DNA of 41,488 bases from Succinivibrionaceae bacterium. GTDB lineage: Bacteria > Pseudomonadota > Gammaproteobacteria > Enterobacterales > Succinivibrionaceae. Both the position numbers and the translations under genes were made by a program. Location: contig JAFURY010000076.1 of assembly GCA_017480795.1 (NCBI GenBank), forward strand, positions 1 through 41,488, given 5' to 3'. This document shows, piece after piece, positions 33,667 through 41,488 of the stretch. How positions within the stretch are numbered: position 1 is the stretch's first letter; the number at the start of each line of letters is the position of its first letter. The notes under the pieces were generated by a model, which saw only the letters and a list, made by a program, of their open reading frames with translations, searched no databases and was not told the DNA's origin.

Positions 33667-34887
33667 ATGAAAATCACGACCCTTACGCCCTTCCAGTTCC
33701 GTCTCGCCACCTCGGTGCTCTACTCCATCCTGCATGAGAAGAAGAGTCCTGACGAAGCCTTTTCCATCTACTTCCGCAAGGTGAACGTGTGCAACCGGGA
33801 GCAGGCGCTGGTTACCCGGGTGGTGGGCGACATCATGCGCCGGCTCAACTACTTTCTGAAGCTTCTTGACACCACGGTGGACAAAACCGCCAGCGCGGCC
33901 GGAATCGACCGCCTGGTGCATATCTGGCACGTCATCAACAATCTCCACCAGACCGAAGGCGCAAGAACCGAGCCGCTGAACGTGGCGGAAATCAAGCTTC
34001 TGAACCACGAACTGAAAAAAAACAAGGCGCTGGTGGACGGCTGTCCCGAGTGGCTCGAAACCCACGGCGAATACGAGCTGGGGGAAAGATGGCCGGCGGA
34101 GCGTCGCGCTCTGGCCCAGGCGCCGAAACGATTCATCCGGGTAAACACCCTCAAGACCACCAGGGAAGAGCTGATCAGAACGCTCCTGCGGTCCAACGTG
34201 ACCAGCCGCGAGGTTGAGAACGTGCCGTCGGCGCTGGAAATTCTTACCGATGCCTCCCTGTTCAAAATGAACGCTTTCTCCTCCGGGCTGTTTGAACAGC
34301 AGGATGCCGGCTCGCAGATGATCGCTCCGTTCCTTGACGTTCATCCCGGCATGAGAATAGTGGATGCCTGCGCCGGATCGGGGGGAAAAACGCTGCATCT
34401 TGCCGCGCTGTCCAAAGGAAAAGGCGTCATCATCGCCATGGACGTGGCGGAGTGGAAGCTGAAAAATCTCAAGCTGCGGGCCAAGCGGGCCGGAGCCTTC
34501 AACATCGAAACCAGACTCATCGACACCAGCAAGGTCATCAAGCGACTTGCGGGATCGGCCGACCGCCTGCTTCTGGACGTGCCCTGCTCCGGTCTTGGCG
34601 TTCTGAAAAGAAATCCAGACATCAAGTGGGCCGACACCGCCTCGCGCCTGTCCAGCCTCTACGCCCAGCAGGCGGAGATCCTGGAAAACTATTCGAAGAT
34701 CCTCAAGGTGGGAGGCAAGCTGGTTTACTCCACCTGCTCCATCATGCCGGTGGAAAACGAGCTTCAGATCCGAAACTTTCTGAACCGGCATCCCGATGAG
34801 TTCAAGCTGGAGGAGGCCTGCACCGTATATCCGTCTGAAACCGGCTTTGACGGCTTTTATATGGCAAGACTGGCAAGGATTTCCTGA
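33667..34887 (+). CDS. RsmB/NOP-family RNA cytosine-5 methyltransferase
   Basis: A 406-residue S-adenosylmethionine-dependent methyltransferase. Residues 1-120 resemble the NusB-like helical domain of RsmB. The catalytic domain has the SAM motif DACAGSGGKTLHLA near 235-248, the release cysteine C307 in DVPCSGLGV and the catalytic nucleophile C357 in YSTCS. These define the m5C RNA methyltransferases. E. coli RsmB modifies 16S rRNA position 967, but this protein diverges enough that the substrate is uncertain. It is the last gene of the alaA-yfbR operon and is probably co-transcribed. Confidence 0.85.
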   Translation: MKITTLTPFQFRLATSVLYSILHEKKSPDEAFSIYFRKVNVCNREQALVTRVVGDIMRRLNYFLKLLDTTVDKTASAAGIDRLVHIWHVINNLHQTEGARTEPLNVAEIKLLNHELKKNKALVDGCPEWLETHGEYELGERWPAERRALAQAPKRFIRVNTLKTTREELIRTLLRSNVTSREVENVPSALEILTDASLFKMNAFSSGLFEQQDAGSQMIAPFLDVHPGMRIVDACAGSGGKTLHLAALSKGKGVIIAMDVAEWKLKNLKLRAKRAGAFNIETRLIDTSKVIKRLAGSADRLLLDVPCSGLGVLKRNPDIKWADTASRLSSLYAQQAEILENYSKILKVGGKLVYSTCSIMPVENELQIRNFLNRHPDEFKLEEACTVYPSETGFDGFYMARLARIS

Positions 34888-34921
34888 AAACGGTTATTTT
34901 TGAAAAAATATCGTGTTCCGC

Positions 34922-34949
34922 GGAACTTTTATCAATATAACCTATCTAA
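34922..34949 (+). promoter_or_regulatory. Sigma-E-type promoter of small RNA candidate A
   Basis: GGAACTT (34922-34928), a 16-nt spacer and TCTAA (34945-34949) match the sigma-E consensus, including the spacing known from the E. coli rpoE promoter. Confidence 0.65.
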
Positions 34950-34955
34950 TTGAGT

Positions 34956-35021
34956 GTTAGTGAGAATTTGTTCATTCTGGTTTTCGATGTGCACTGGCCA
35001 AGCAGCCGGTGCACTTTCTTT
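34956..35021 (+). ncRNA. Candidate sigma-E-dependent small RNA A
   Basis: The predicted transcript is about 65 nt. It starts near GTTAGT, contains a short hairpin (AGAAT with ATTCT, 34962-34978) and ends in a 10-bp hairpin with TTTCTTT. No open reading frame of note is present. The 5' part resembles candidate B (GTTAGT, then TTTGTTCAT). The terminator may also serve the upstream methyltransferase operon. Confidence 0.5.
34989..35021 (+). terminator. Terminator of small RNA A and/or the alaA operon
   Basis: GTGCACTGGC (34989-34998) and GCCGGTGCAC (35005-35014) pair over 10 bp with one G-T, with a 6-nt loop and TTTCTTT after. Confidence 0.75.
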
Positions 35022-35163
35022 ATGGGACGCATGAAAATTCCATCTTTCGCCAGAACGCATGATCTCATCCGCCCAGTCGGTCAAAATCGCGCCAAACCAG
35101 ATTGGGCGAGCAGTAACAGTTCAAACGAAATCCGAATGAATCGCAATTATTTTCAGATTTTAA

Positions 35164-35191
35164 GGAACTTTTTTTATAAGTCGCAGTCTAT
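35164..35191 (+). promoter_or_regulatory. Sigma-E-type promoter of small RNA candidate B
   Basis: GGAACTT (35164-35170), a 16-nt spacer and TCTAT (35187-35191). The spacing is identical to promoter A; the -10 differs from consensus at one base. Confidence 0.6.
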
Positions 35192-35197
35192 AGAATT

Positions 35198-35268
35198 GAA
35201 AGTTAGTTTTTGTTTCATATATTTCCTCCTGATCGTAAAGGCCTGCAGAAGCAGGCCTTTTGTTTTTT
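35198..35268 (+). ncRNA. Candidate sigma-E-dependent small RNA B with an anti-Shine-Dalgarno block
   Basis: The predicted transcript is about 70 nt. It begins near GAAAGTTAGT, carries an unpaired TTTCCTCCT (35222-35230) complementary to Shine-Dalgarno sequences, and ends in a strong 10-bp terminator with a T-run. The plan (short RNA, exposed C/U-rich seed, U-rich end) is that of Hfq-dependent repressors of outer-membrane protein mRNAs such as RybB and MicA; regulation here is an inference. Confidence 0.55.
35237..35268 (+). terminator. Strong intrinsic terminator of small RNA B
   Basis: AAAGGCCTGC (35237-35246) and GCAGGCCTTT (35251-35260) form a perfect 10-bp stem with an AGAA loop, followed by TGTTTTTT. 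On the minus strand only TTTACG follows, so it may weakly stop deaD transcripts. Confidence 0.9.
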
Positions 35269-35294
35269 CGAGGATTCGGAATTCGGAAAGATGG

Positions 35295-37127
35295 CTACCG
35301 CCCTCTTCTCTTTCTCACGGCTCCGGCAGGGCGGGCGTCTCTTACCTTCCCGCGGCTTCGTTTGGCATCGCCCCGATCCCTTGTCTTGAAAGCATCGGCA
35401 AAAGGTCGCTGACGACCACGCGACGGTCTTTCAGGCGGTTCTCTGGTGAATTCACGCAGTTCGAGACAGCGTCCGCATACCCTCGTATTCTGAAGGATGG
35501 CGCCGATGTCATCGGGGACCACCGGAAGATCCACAGTGGAGAAGGTGCCGTAAATATCAATATGACCGATGTAGCTGCTGTCGATATTGCCCTCGTTGGC
35601 GATAGCTCCCACGATCTGCCCCGGTTTGACGCCGTCGCAGTGACCGACGCTCAGCCGATAGCGACGCATTTCGATTTCCGGATGATCCTTTAACGGCTCA
35701 GCCTGAGCGGACAGCGGTCTTGCCACTCTGTCATCTCCCAGCCTCTTCTGCTCAGGCTCCGCTTCGGCTTCACGCACCAGAGGCTCGTCGTTGTTGGCCA
35801 TTCTGGCCAGAACCGCGCAGAGTTCCACCGCATCCACGGAGTCGTCGGCAAGAAGCTCGCTGACAACCTCTCTGTAATCGTCAAGATCGTTCCTCTCCTC
35901 GTCAAGCCGCTCCAGGATCCTCTTTTTGAAGGAATCCACGCGATGACGGTTGATATCCTCGTTGGACGGCATCAGCATCGGCTCGATTTTCTGTCTGGTG
36001 GTCTGCTCGATGATTCTGAGCATTTTCCGATCCATAGGAGAGACAAAAAGGATGGCATCTCCCGTCCTGCCGGCGCGCCCGGTTCGACCGATGCGATGAA
36101 CATAGGATTCGACATCGTAAGGAATGTCGTAATTGATCACATGAGTGATACGATCGACGTCAAGGCCACGGGCCGCAACATCCGTAGCCACCAGAATATC
36201 AAGGCGGCCGGTTTTGAGTTTGTCCACAATTTTTTCGCGGTGCTTCTGCGGGATATCCCCATGCAGAGCCTCGGCGGAAAAGCCGCGGGCGGCCAGTTTG
36301 AGAGCCACCGCTTCGGCATCGGTCTTGGTCCTGACGAACACCAGCACCGCCTCATAGGGCTCGATCTCAAGCAGCCGGGCCATGGCGTCGACCTTGTGCA
36401 GACCGGAGACATACCAGAAGCGCTGTCTTACGGTGGAGGCGGTGGAGGTTTTTGCGGCGATCCGCACCTCCACGGGATCCGTCAGATACTGCACCGCAAC
36501 TCTCCTGATGGCATCCGGCATGGTGGCGGAAAACAGCGCGGTCTGACGCTGGGCGGGACACTGGGATATCACCCACTCGATGTCCTCGATGAAGCCCATG
36601 TTCAGCATTTCGTCGGCCTCGTCAAGAACCAGAGTCTTCAGCGAGGACAGATCAAGCTTCTCCCGGCGCATGAGATCCATCACCCGGCCGGGAGTTCCCA
36701 CCACAATGTGAACGCCGCGGCAAAGCGCTCTGATCTGAGGCTCGTAGGCCGCGCCGCCATAGACCGGAAGAATATGAAAATCCTCAAGATATTTGGCGAA
36801 GGTCTGGCAGGCTTCGGCGATCTGAATGGCCAGTTCCCGGGTAGGCGTCAGGATCAGCGCCTGAACGCCCTTGCGACTGACGTCAATCTTTGAAAGAAGA
36901 GGCAGCGCGAAGGCGGCGGTTTTGCCGGTGCCGGTCTGCGCCTGACCGATGAGATCGCGACCGGACAGAAGAATCGGAATCGATTTTTCCTGGATTTTAG
37001 AAGGAGATTCGAAGCCAAGATCCGAGATGGCCCGGAAAACTCTTTCATCAAGACCAAGGGATGCGAAATCGGCTGATGTCGCCTCTGCCTCATCGCCGGC
37101 AGCAGAAGTCTGCGCATTCACGTTCAT
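35295..37127 (-). CDS. deaD: DEAD-box ATP-dependent RNA helicase (DeaD/CsdA type)
   Basis: A 610-residue helicase that unwinds structured RNA in ribosome assembly, cold adaptation and mRNA decay. The Q-motif region precedes Walker A AQTGTGKT (63-70). VLDEADEML, FSATMP and HRIGRTGRAGR follow in order. After the core comes a DbpA-type RNA-binding domain (YRLSVGHCDGVKPGQIVGAIANEGNID), then a basic Arg-rich tail, which is the DeaD layout. The start is the ATG at 37127 with GGGA upstream. It has its own promoter and a leader of about 96 nt that contains a terminator-like hairpin. Confidence 0.94.
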   Translation of the reverse strand: MNVNAQTSAAGDEAEATSADFASLGLDERVFRAISDLGFESPSKIQEKSIPILLSGRDLIGQAQTGTGKTAAFALPLLSKIDVSRKGVQALILTPTRELAIQIAEACQTFAKYLEDFHILPVYGGAAYEPQIRALCRGVHIVVGTPGRVMDLMRREKLDLSSLKTLVLDEADEMLNMGFIEDIEWVISQCPAQRQTALFSATMPDAIRRVAVQYLTDPVEVRIAAKTSTASTVRQRFWYVSGLHKVDAMARLLEIEPYEAVLVFVRTKTDAEAVALKLAARGFSAEALHGDIPQKHREKIVDKLKTGRLDILVATDVAARGLDVDRITHVINYDIPYDVESYVHRIGRTGRAGRTGDAILFVSPMDRKMLRIIEQTTRQKIEPMLMPSNEDINRHRVDSFKKRILERLDEERNDLDDYREVVSELLADDSVDAVELCAVLARMANNDEPLVREAEAEPEQKRLGDDRVARPLSAQAEPLKDHPEIEMRRYRLSVGHCDGVKPGQIVGAIANEGNIDSSYIGHIDIYGTFSTVDLPVVPDDIGAILQNTRVCGRCLELREFTREPPERPSRGRQRPFADAFKTRDRGDAKRSRGKVRDARPAGAVRKRRGR

Positions 37128-37188
37128 AAATTTTTCCCAAAAGACAGGCGACTGCAAACACGCGGAAACAGAGTGGGATCACAGACGC

Positions 37189-37210
37189 AAAACACCCGCT
37201 ATAAAGCGGG
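37189..37210 (-). terminator. Terminator-like hairpin in the deaD leader
   Basis: On the minus strand CCCGCT (37205-37210) and AGCGGG (37195-37200) pair around TTAT, followed by TGTTTTGC. It could end cheV-cheR transcripts, but it also lies downstream of the predicted deaD start site, so it may act as an attenuator. Confidence 0.6.
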
Positions 37211-37229
37211 CACAAAAAATCGAGTCTGT

Positions 37230-37258
37230 AATATACCGATAAAAGCTTAACAAATCAA
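37230..37258 (-). promoter_or_regulatory. Promoter of deaD
   Basis: On the minus strand TTGATT (37253-37258) and TATATT (37230-37235) have 17-nt spacing, just after the cheR stop. Confidence 0.6.
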
Positions 37259-37284
37259 CCGCAGAGGGCAAAAGAAAATGCGGG

Positions 37285-38115
37285 CTACATCAGCTTGTAG
37301 GCGATGCCGGGGTTGCATCTGATCATCTCGAAGCGGTCGCAGAGACCGGTCATGGCCTCGGATGCTCCAAGGAAAAGATATCCGCCGGGATGGAGACAGT
37401 CGGCCATCTGATTGATGATCTTCGACTTGACCTGCGGCGAAAAATAAATGAGAACGTTGCGGCAGAAAATGATGTCGAACTTGCCCATGCCTGAATAGCT
37501 CTCAAGAAGATTGAGATGCTTGAAATTCACCAGACGCTTCAGAGGCTCGTTGATCACCATGTTCTGATCGTCGACCTTGGTGAAAAAATGACGTTTTCTC
37601 TCGGGAGACAGACCGCGGTTCAGAGCGATGTAGTCATACACACCGGCCTTGCAGTGGGAAAGCATGGTAGGAGAAATGTCGGTGCCGGTGATCTGAACTC
37701 CCTGAGGAGTCTTGAGACGCGGAATATTGGTCTCGAAGCAGGTCATGGCGATGGAATAGGGCTCCTGGCCCGAGGAGGAGGCGGCAGACCAGATTTTGAT
37801 GGTTCCGTGCATCTTCTGGTTGGCAAGTTCAGGCAGAAGCTTGTTCTTGAGCATGTTGTAGGGATAATTGTCCCGAAACCACAAAGTCTCGTTGGTGGTC
37901 ATGGCGTCGATAACCCGCATCCGCAGCTGTCTCTGGAGACTGTTCTGGGTTTTCTCCAGAAGCTCGGCGAGGGAGCCCAGATGAAACTCGGCGACAAGCG
38001 GAGTAAGACGGCTTATCACCAGATACTGTTTGCTCGGACCAAGCACGATACCGCTGTGATCCTCTAGGAACAGACAGAATTTCTCGTACTGTTCGCGGGT
38101 TATGTTGTCAGCCAT
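37285..38115 (-). CDS. cheR: Chemotaxis protein-glutamate methyltransferase CheR
   Basis: A 276-residue enzyme that methylates glutamates on chemoreceptors with S-adenosylmethionine, setting adaptation. The N-terminal helical domain (1-75) is followed by the conserved MTTNETLWFRD block, the SAM site IWSAASSSGQEPYS, ITGTDIS, FDIIFCRNVLIYF and GGYLFLGASEAM. Length is normal. It lies 18 nt downstream of cheV and is surely co-transcribed. No clear Shine-Dalgarno precedes the ATG, so it may depend on coupling with cheV. The chemoreceptor in this window lacks the pentapeptide tether that some CheR proteins use. Confidence 0.96.
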   Translation of the reverse strand: MADNITREQYEKFCLFLEDHSGIVLGPSKQYLVISRLTPLVAEFHLGSLAELLEKTQNSLQRQLRMRVIDAMTTNETLWFRDNYPYNMLKNKLLPELANQKMHGTIKIWSAASSSGQEPYSIAMTCFETNIPRLKTPQGVQITGTDISPTMLSHCKAGVYDYIALNRGLSPERKRHFFTKVDDQNMVINEPLKRLVNFKHLNLLESYSGMGKFDIIFCRNVLIYFSPQVKSKIINQMADCLHPGGYLFLGASEAMTGLCDRFEMIRCNPGIAYKLM

Positions 38116-38133
38116 TTAAAACGAAACTCATTT

Positions 38134-39099
38134 CTAGTTGTGTTTTGCCATTATAGCCTGACCCTGCTTGGACTTCAGCACGTCGCGCACCGCCTTTGCA
38201 AGCTCGTCAGGATTGAATTTGGCGATAAAGTTGTTGGCGCCCACCTTCTTGACCATGGTCTGATTGAAAATGCCTGAAAGCGAGGTATGAAGGATCACCT
38301 CCAGATCCTTGAGTTCGGGATCGTTTCGGATGGAGGCAGTCAGCGTGTAACCGTCCATCTCCGGCATTTCGATATCGGAAATGACCATGAGCAGCTGATC
38401 GTTGATCGGTCCCTTCTGACTCATCTCCTTGAGGATATCAAGAGCCTCGCGTCCGTTCTTGGCAAGAAGACAGTGAATGCCGATGGCCTCCATGGACTTC
38501 TGAACCTGACGCCGGGCCACGGTGGAGTCGTCCGCAACCAGCACCGGAAGTTCGGCGATATTGATCTCCTTGGTGGTCTGAACGGTCTCTTCGACCACGG
38601 TGGTGGAAACTTCGGTGTTGATTGGAGAAATCTCATCCAGAATTCTTTCCACGTCAAGGATCTGAACCAGCTCGCCGTCAATCTCGGTCACGGCGGTCAT
38701 GTAGTTCTGCTTGCCCACGCCCTTTGGCGGCGGCATGATGGAGGACCAGTTCATGTTGAGGATACGATCCACCGCTGCCACCAGAAAGCCCTGCACCGAA
38801 CGGTTGTACTCGGCGATGATGACGAAAGCCTTGGACAGGTCCTCGATTTTCGGCGCGCCCGTGGCCATGCCCAAATCGATGATGGAAACGGTCTGGCCTC
38901 TGATATGAGCCACTCCGCATACGAACTTGTGAAGCTTTGGCATGACGGTGAGATGCGGGCAGCGCAGAACCTCGCGCACCTTGAACACGTTGATGCCATA
39001 GCGCTGCTTTCTTCCGTTGAGATGAAACAGAAGAAGCTCCATTCGGTTCTGACCTACCAGTTCGGTAAGCTGGTTTACGGAGTCGAGTACGCCTGCCAT
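38134..39099 (-). CDS. cheV: Chemotaxis coupling and receiver protein CheV
   Basis: A 321-residue protein made of a CheW domain (about 15-160), which links receptors to CheA, and a C-terminal receiver domain (about 184-310). The receiver has the acidic pair D190-D191, the phospho-accepting D242 in VISDIEMPEMDG, S273 and K294, so it should be phosphorylated by CheA and modulate coupling. The start MAGVLD at 39099 has GGAGG seven bases upstream; the longer frame lacks this. A cheV-cheR pair is common in gammaproteobacteria such as Vibrio and Shewanella, usually near flagellar genes, but here no flagellar genes are adjacent. Confidence 0.95.
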   Translation of the reverse strand: MAGVLDSVNQLTELVGQNRMELLLFHLNGRKQRYGINVFKVREVLRCPHLTVMPKLHKFVCGVAHIRGQTVSIIDLGMATGAPKIEDLSKAFVIIAEYNRSVQGFLVAAVDRILNMNWSSIMPPPKGVGKQNYMTAVTEIDGELVQILDVERILDEISPINTEVSTTVVEETVQTTKEINIAELPVLVADDSTVARRQVQKSMEAIGIHCLLAKNGREALDILKEMSQKGPINDQLLMVISDIEMPEMDGYTLTASIRNDPELKDLEVILHTSLSGIFNQTMVKKVGANNFIAKFNPDELAKAVRDVLKSKQGQAIMAKHN

Positions 39100-39797
39100 G
39101 CTAAAACCTCCACAAAGTCCCACAATGACGAATCGATATTACATCAGAATATATAAAAAAATTCTGTTAGATGCTTAACTTTTATCATGCACCGCAAATA
39201 CATTTTTTGTTTTTGTGAGAGCACGCATAATATCAAAGCCATCTCCGCCGACCGATCACGCGCGGGGGATCATCCTTGAACCAGGCAAGCACCCTTGGAG
39301 ATGGATTCCCCTAACGATGGCCGGAAGATTTTCCACAATTTTACCCTGTCGCCGGAAATCAAATTTTTATCTGCCGCATAAATCGGGAAAATTGCGAAGC
39401 GGCATTCGCCGAGGATCAGAGCCGTGAAAACCCGGAGTTTGGAAACAGTCTTCGGCCGGCAGAGACAGAGGCAAAACGCAAGAGAACGGACAGACGCAGA
39501 CACAAGACAAAACAGCCCTGTCCGGCAGCGCTGCGCTGAACGCGGAGCCTCACTGTTTTCAGCGCAAGGGATGCGCGGCGGTCATGACGTTCTCCGGCGC
39601 GGAAACGTTCGGACGCAAGGCGAGGTACAATAACCTTGACAAAGAACTTTCAGCCAGACTGAAAGCGAGCGAGCCTGCCGGAAAGCGCAGCCAGCCCGCG
39701 GAAGACCGCTGCGGAAGTTCAGAAGTTTCTTTTCCGCGCAGACCAAATATTCAGAGAAACACACCAGCCGCGTTTATGACGGCAAAAGGAGCCAATC
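39100..39797. other. 698-nt gap between cheV and the sugar kinase gene
   Basis: I see no supportable gene. The part next to cheV is AT-rich and must hold its promoter (TATATT and TAATAT motifs near 39130-39160). The part near 39647-39665 holds a 7-bp inverted repeat, CTTTCAG with CTGAAAG. The small open frames here lack ribosome sites. Confidence 0.5.
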
Positions 39798-40700
39798 ATG
39801 GCAAAATTCATCGTCTCTGGACTGCTGAACATGGAAACCACCTGCAGGGTGCGGAGCTTTCCGGTGAACTACTATCCCATCGACTATCCGTTTTTCGGAG
39901 TTGACACCACCGCATCCGGCGTGGCGCTGAACATCGCAGGAGCCCTGACCAGACTGGGAGATGAGGTTGATCTCTATTCTCTCATCGGATGCGATCTGCC
40001 GGGAGAACTCATCGCTCGGGATCTTGCATCCCGTGGCATCAGCGCGGATCACGTCCAAAGGTGCCTTGAGAAGACTCCAAACTCCGTGGTGCTCTACGAC
40101 GAGGAGGGAAAACGGCAGATATACTGCGACCTGAAAAACATTCAGGAAACAGCCTGCGACTTTGACCGAAAGATGATTGAGGCCGCCGATGCGGTGCTGG
40201 TCTGCAACATCAACTTCAGCCGGCCGCTGCTTCATGTGGCAAAAAACAGCGGCAAACTCATCGCCACAGATCTCCACGTGCTTTCAAACCCGGATGACGA
40301 ATACAACCGCGAGTTTCTTGAGCTGGCGGACATCGCGTTTCTCAGCGACGAAGGAATAAACGGGGACTGCAAGGACTTTCTCCGTGCCCTGGGCTGTCGC
40401 TACCGATGCCGTCTGTTTGTCCTGGGCATGGGAGCAAAGGGCGCCATGATCTACCAGAGACAGGGAAACCGTTTTCTTCACCGCCCTGCCTGCAGCATCG
40501 GAGTCACCGTAAACACGGTGGGAGCGGGAGACGCGCTGTTTTCCTCCTTCATGCACTTTTACCTCAAAAACGGCGATCCTGACGAGGCACTGGATCGGGC
40601 CCAGCTGTTTGCGGCGCTGAAGATCAGAACCACCGGCGCCGCATCGGGATTCGTCACGGAAGAGGAACTGGAGAGATTCAGTCAGGGTAATTCCGTCTGA
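39798..40700 (+). CDS. PfkB-family carbohydrate kinase
   Basis: A 300-residue ATP-dependent sugar or nucleoside kinase of the ribokinase fold. The N-terminal substrate half contains ASGVALNIAGALTRLGDEVDLYSLIGCDLPGELI, the family signature-1 region. The C-terminal half has VNTVGAGDALFSSF with the catalytic base D245 and anion hole. Length is standard. The substrate is not set by sequence; the absence of linked transport or sugar genes gives no hint. AAGGAG precedes the ATG by seven bases. A hairpin terminator follows 65 nt after the stop. Confidence 0.9.
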   Translation: MAKFIVSGLLNMETTCRVRSFPVNYYPIDYPFFGVDTTASGVALNIAGALTRLGDEVDLYSLIGCDLPGELIARDLASRGISADHVQRCLEKTPNSVVLYDEEGKRQIYCDLKNIQETACDFDRKMIEAADAVLVCNINFSRPLLHVAKNSGKLIATDLHVLSNPDDEYNREFLELADIAFLSDEGINGDCKDFLRALGCRYRCRLFVLGMGAKGAMIYQRQGNRFLHRPACSIGVTVNTVGAGDALFSSFMHFYLKNGDPDEALDRAQLFAALKIRTTGAASGFVTEEELERFSQGNSV

Positions 40701-40763
40701 CTGCCATACCGACTATGGCGGTTTCGGCGATCCGCCGGGGCGTACCAATCATTTCTGATGTCA

Positions 40764-40793
40764 AAGCGGGATTGTCATCCCGCTTCGCGTTCT
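40764..40793 (+). terminator. Terminator after the sugar kinase gene
   Basis: AAGCGGGAT (40764-40772) and ATCCCGCTT (40777-40785) form a perfect 9-bp stem with a TGTC loop; the following T-run is weak (CGCGTTCTT). Confidence 0.65.
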
Positions 40794-41361
40794 TATCCGC
40801 ATTCGCGCACCGGCAGGCGCGTTGAAAGAACCGCTCAGACAAACCGGACATGCGGATGCTCTTCACTTTTCAAGACTCGGTCGTTTGATCCGCGCCATTC
40901 GCGGGATGTCGCCGCCTGACGGCTGCGTTTGGCGCATACGCCGCAACATAAGATCTCCGCGACAAATCAGCCGTCGCGGCATAGACATGTCACAACCGCG
41001 CAACACCGCAATCAAACAATCCGGCAACCTCACCCCAGACCCAACCTCCGGCCGCAGAAACAGGACATGACAGGAATTTTGTCTTTCAATTCTCGCCATC
41101 AGCAATTTCAAACAATTCCACCACCAAAGCTTGGTTCATATCACATATTCTGACACATTTTCATCAATATCTCAAAAATGAGACAAAAATCAAAAAAAAA
41201 AAAAATGAAACGTCTAGACTGCGGAAATTCAGTAGAGGTTGCTGCAACGCTGAATTGCGCTGTTCATTCCGGCTTCAGGCATGGAAAAACAGACGCAAGC
41301 GCCTATGCCCAGGCGGACCATCCGCCAGGACCATTTTGAATTTCATCGCATGTCCATGTCT
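40794..41361. other. Gene-poor stretch near the window end
   Basis: No convincing gene. It includes a 14-base A run near 41190-41205 flanked by AT-rich sequence. A 47-codon frame on the plus strand at 41281 has no ribosome site. Confidence 0.45.
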
Positions 41362-41487
41362 TTAAGCCTGCATAAAACACTCGATAAACGCAGGTGCCGC
41401 AAGGGTTTGCGCGAGACTGTCTAATACCGCTCGCAGTGACCGTTTTTCCTCGGTACGTTTTCGTGATGTCTTACTTTTTACACAACT
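41362..41487 (-). CDS. Possible C-terminal end of a gene cut by the window edge
   Basis: A minus-strand frame stays open from the window edge for 41 codons and stops at 41362-41364. It ends RSLRAVLDSLAQTLAAPAFIECFMQA, preceded by a basic stretch (KTSRKRTEEKR). I do not recognise it, and a chance open frame of this length is quite possible. Confidence 0.22.
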   Translation of the reverse strand, partial: SCVKSKTSRKRTEEKRSLRAVLDSLAQTLAAPAFIECFMQA

Positions 41488-41488
41488 C

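Noticed and set aside
33568..34791. Minus-strand frame of 407 codons over the RNA methyltransferase
   Set aside because: It is antisense to a gene with complete catalytic motifs and shows no recognisable domain or ribosome site.
39424..39633. Plus-strand frames in the gap before the sugar kinase
   Set aside because: They have no ribosome sites, Arg-rich shadow-like composition and no recognisable domain.

Overview
The window looks like chromosomal DNA of a motile, GC-rich gammaproteobacterium. The evidence is the conserved pairs alaA-yfbR and hinT-lpoB, a cheV-cheR pair, fabV, purU, galE, a PBP4 gene and a tRNA Arg-His-Leu cluster close to tRNA-Pro, which resembles the E. coli argX-hisR-leuT-proM order. 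A Succinivibrionaceae/Aeromonadales origin is plausible, but nothing in the window proves it. There is no rRNA, CRISPR array, insertion sequence or recognisable prophage gene.

Layout. 1-5.3 kb: a small secreted protein, a flavin reductase-like protein, the peroxiredoxin Bcp, a structured intergenic region, a small membrane protein, a membrane-anchored Sel1-repeat protein and a second secreted protein. 5.4-7.0 kb: galE (minus), divergent from a YjfB-family motility-associated small protein. 7.2-8.5 kb: a two-gene toxin-antitoxin-like module (DUF3990 ADP-ribosyltransferase-type protein plus an HTH protein) with a perfect palindrome at its promoter. 8.7-10.2 kb: six minus-strand tRNA genes (Leu, His, Arg and three identical Pro) flanking a His-rich glycine-zipper lipoprotein. 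10.3-14.4 kb: purU, a candidate small RNA, a helical hypothetical protein, a D-2-hydroxyacid dehydrogenase and a serine acetyltransferase. 14.4-21.4 kb (minus): a compact four-gene operon encoding an NHLM-type peptide exporter (HlyD-like adaptor, C39 peptidase-ABC protein, second ABC protein) whose last gene is a membrane-anchored type I periplasmic-binding protein; no precursor peptide is visible. 21.6-24.2 kb: folD and two consecutive four-helix membrane proteins. 24.2-27.3 kb (minus): fabV, lpoB and hinT. 27.5-34.9 kb (plus): a chemoreceptor, PBP4, alaA, yfbR and an RsmB-type RNA methyltransferase. 34.9-35.3 kb: two tandem candidate small RNA genes with sigma-E-type promoters. 35.3-39.1 kb (minus): deaD, cheR and cheV. 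39.8-40.7 kb: a PfkB-family sugar kinase. The last 0.8 kb has no convincing complete gene.

The most novel signal is in the RNA layer. Two tandem units at 34922-35268 each have GGAACTT, a 16-nt spacer and TCTAA or TCTAT, followed by a short transcript and an intrinsic terminator. Their 5' ends are alike, and the second carries a UUUCCUCCU block able to pair with Shine-Dalgarno sequences. A third GGAACTT element with the same spacing lies upstream of the glycine-zipper lipoprotein. A further RNA candidate at 11306-11393 shares an 11-nt core and a similar anti-Shine-Dalgarno block with the second unit. Together these suggest an envelope-stress (sigma-E) regulon with unlisted small RNAs. The four-gene exporter with its receptor-like protein is the best protein-level candidate for an undescribed system.
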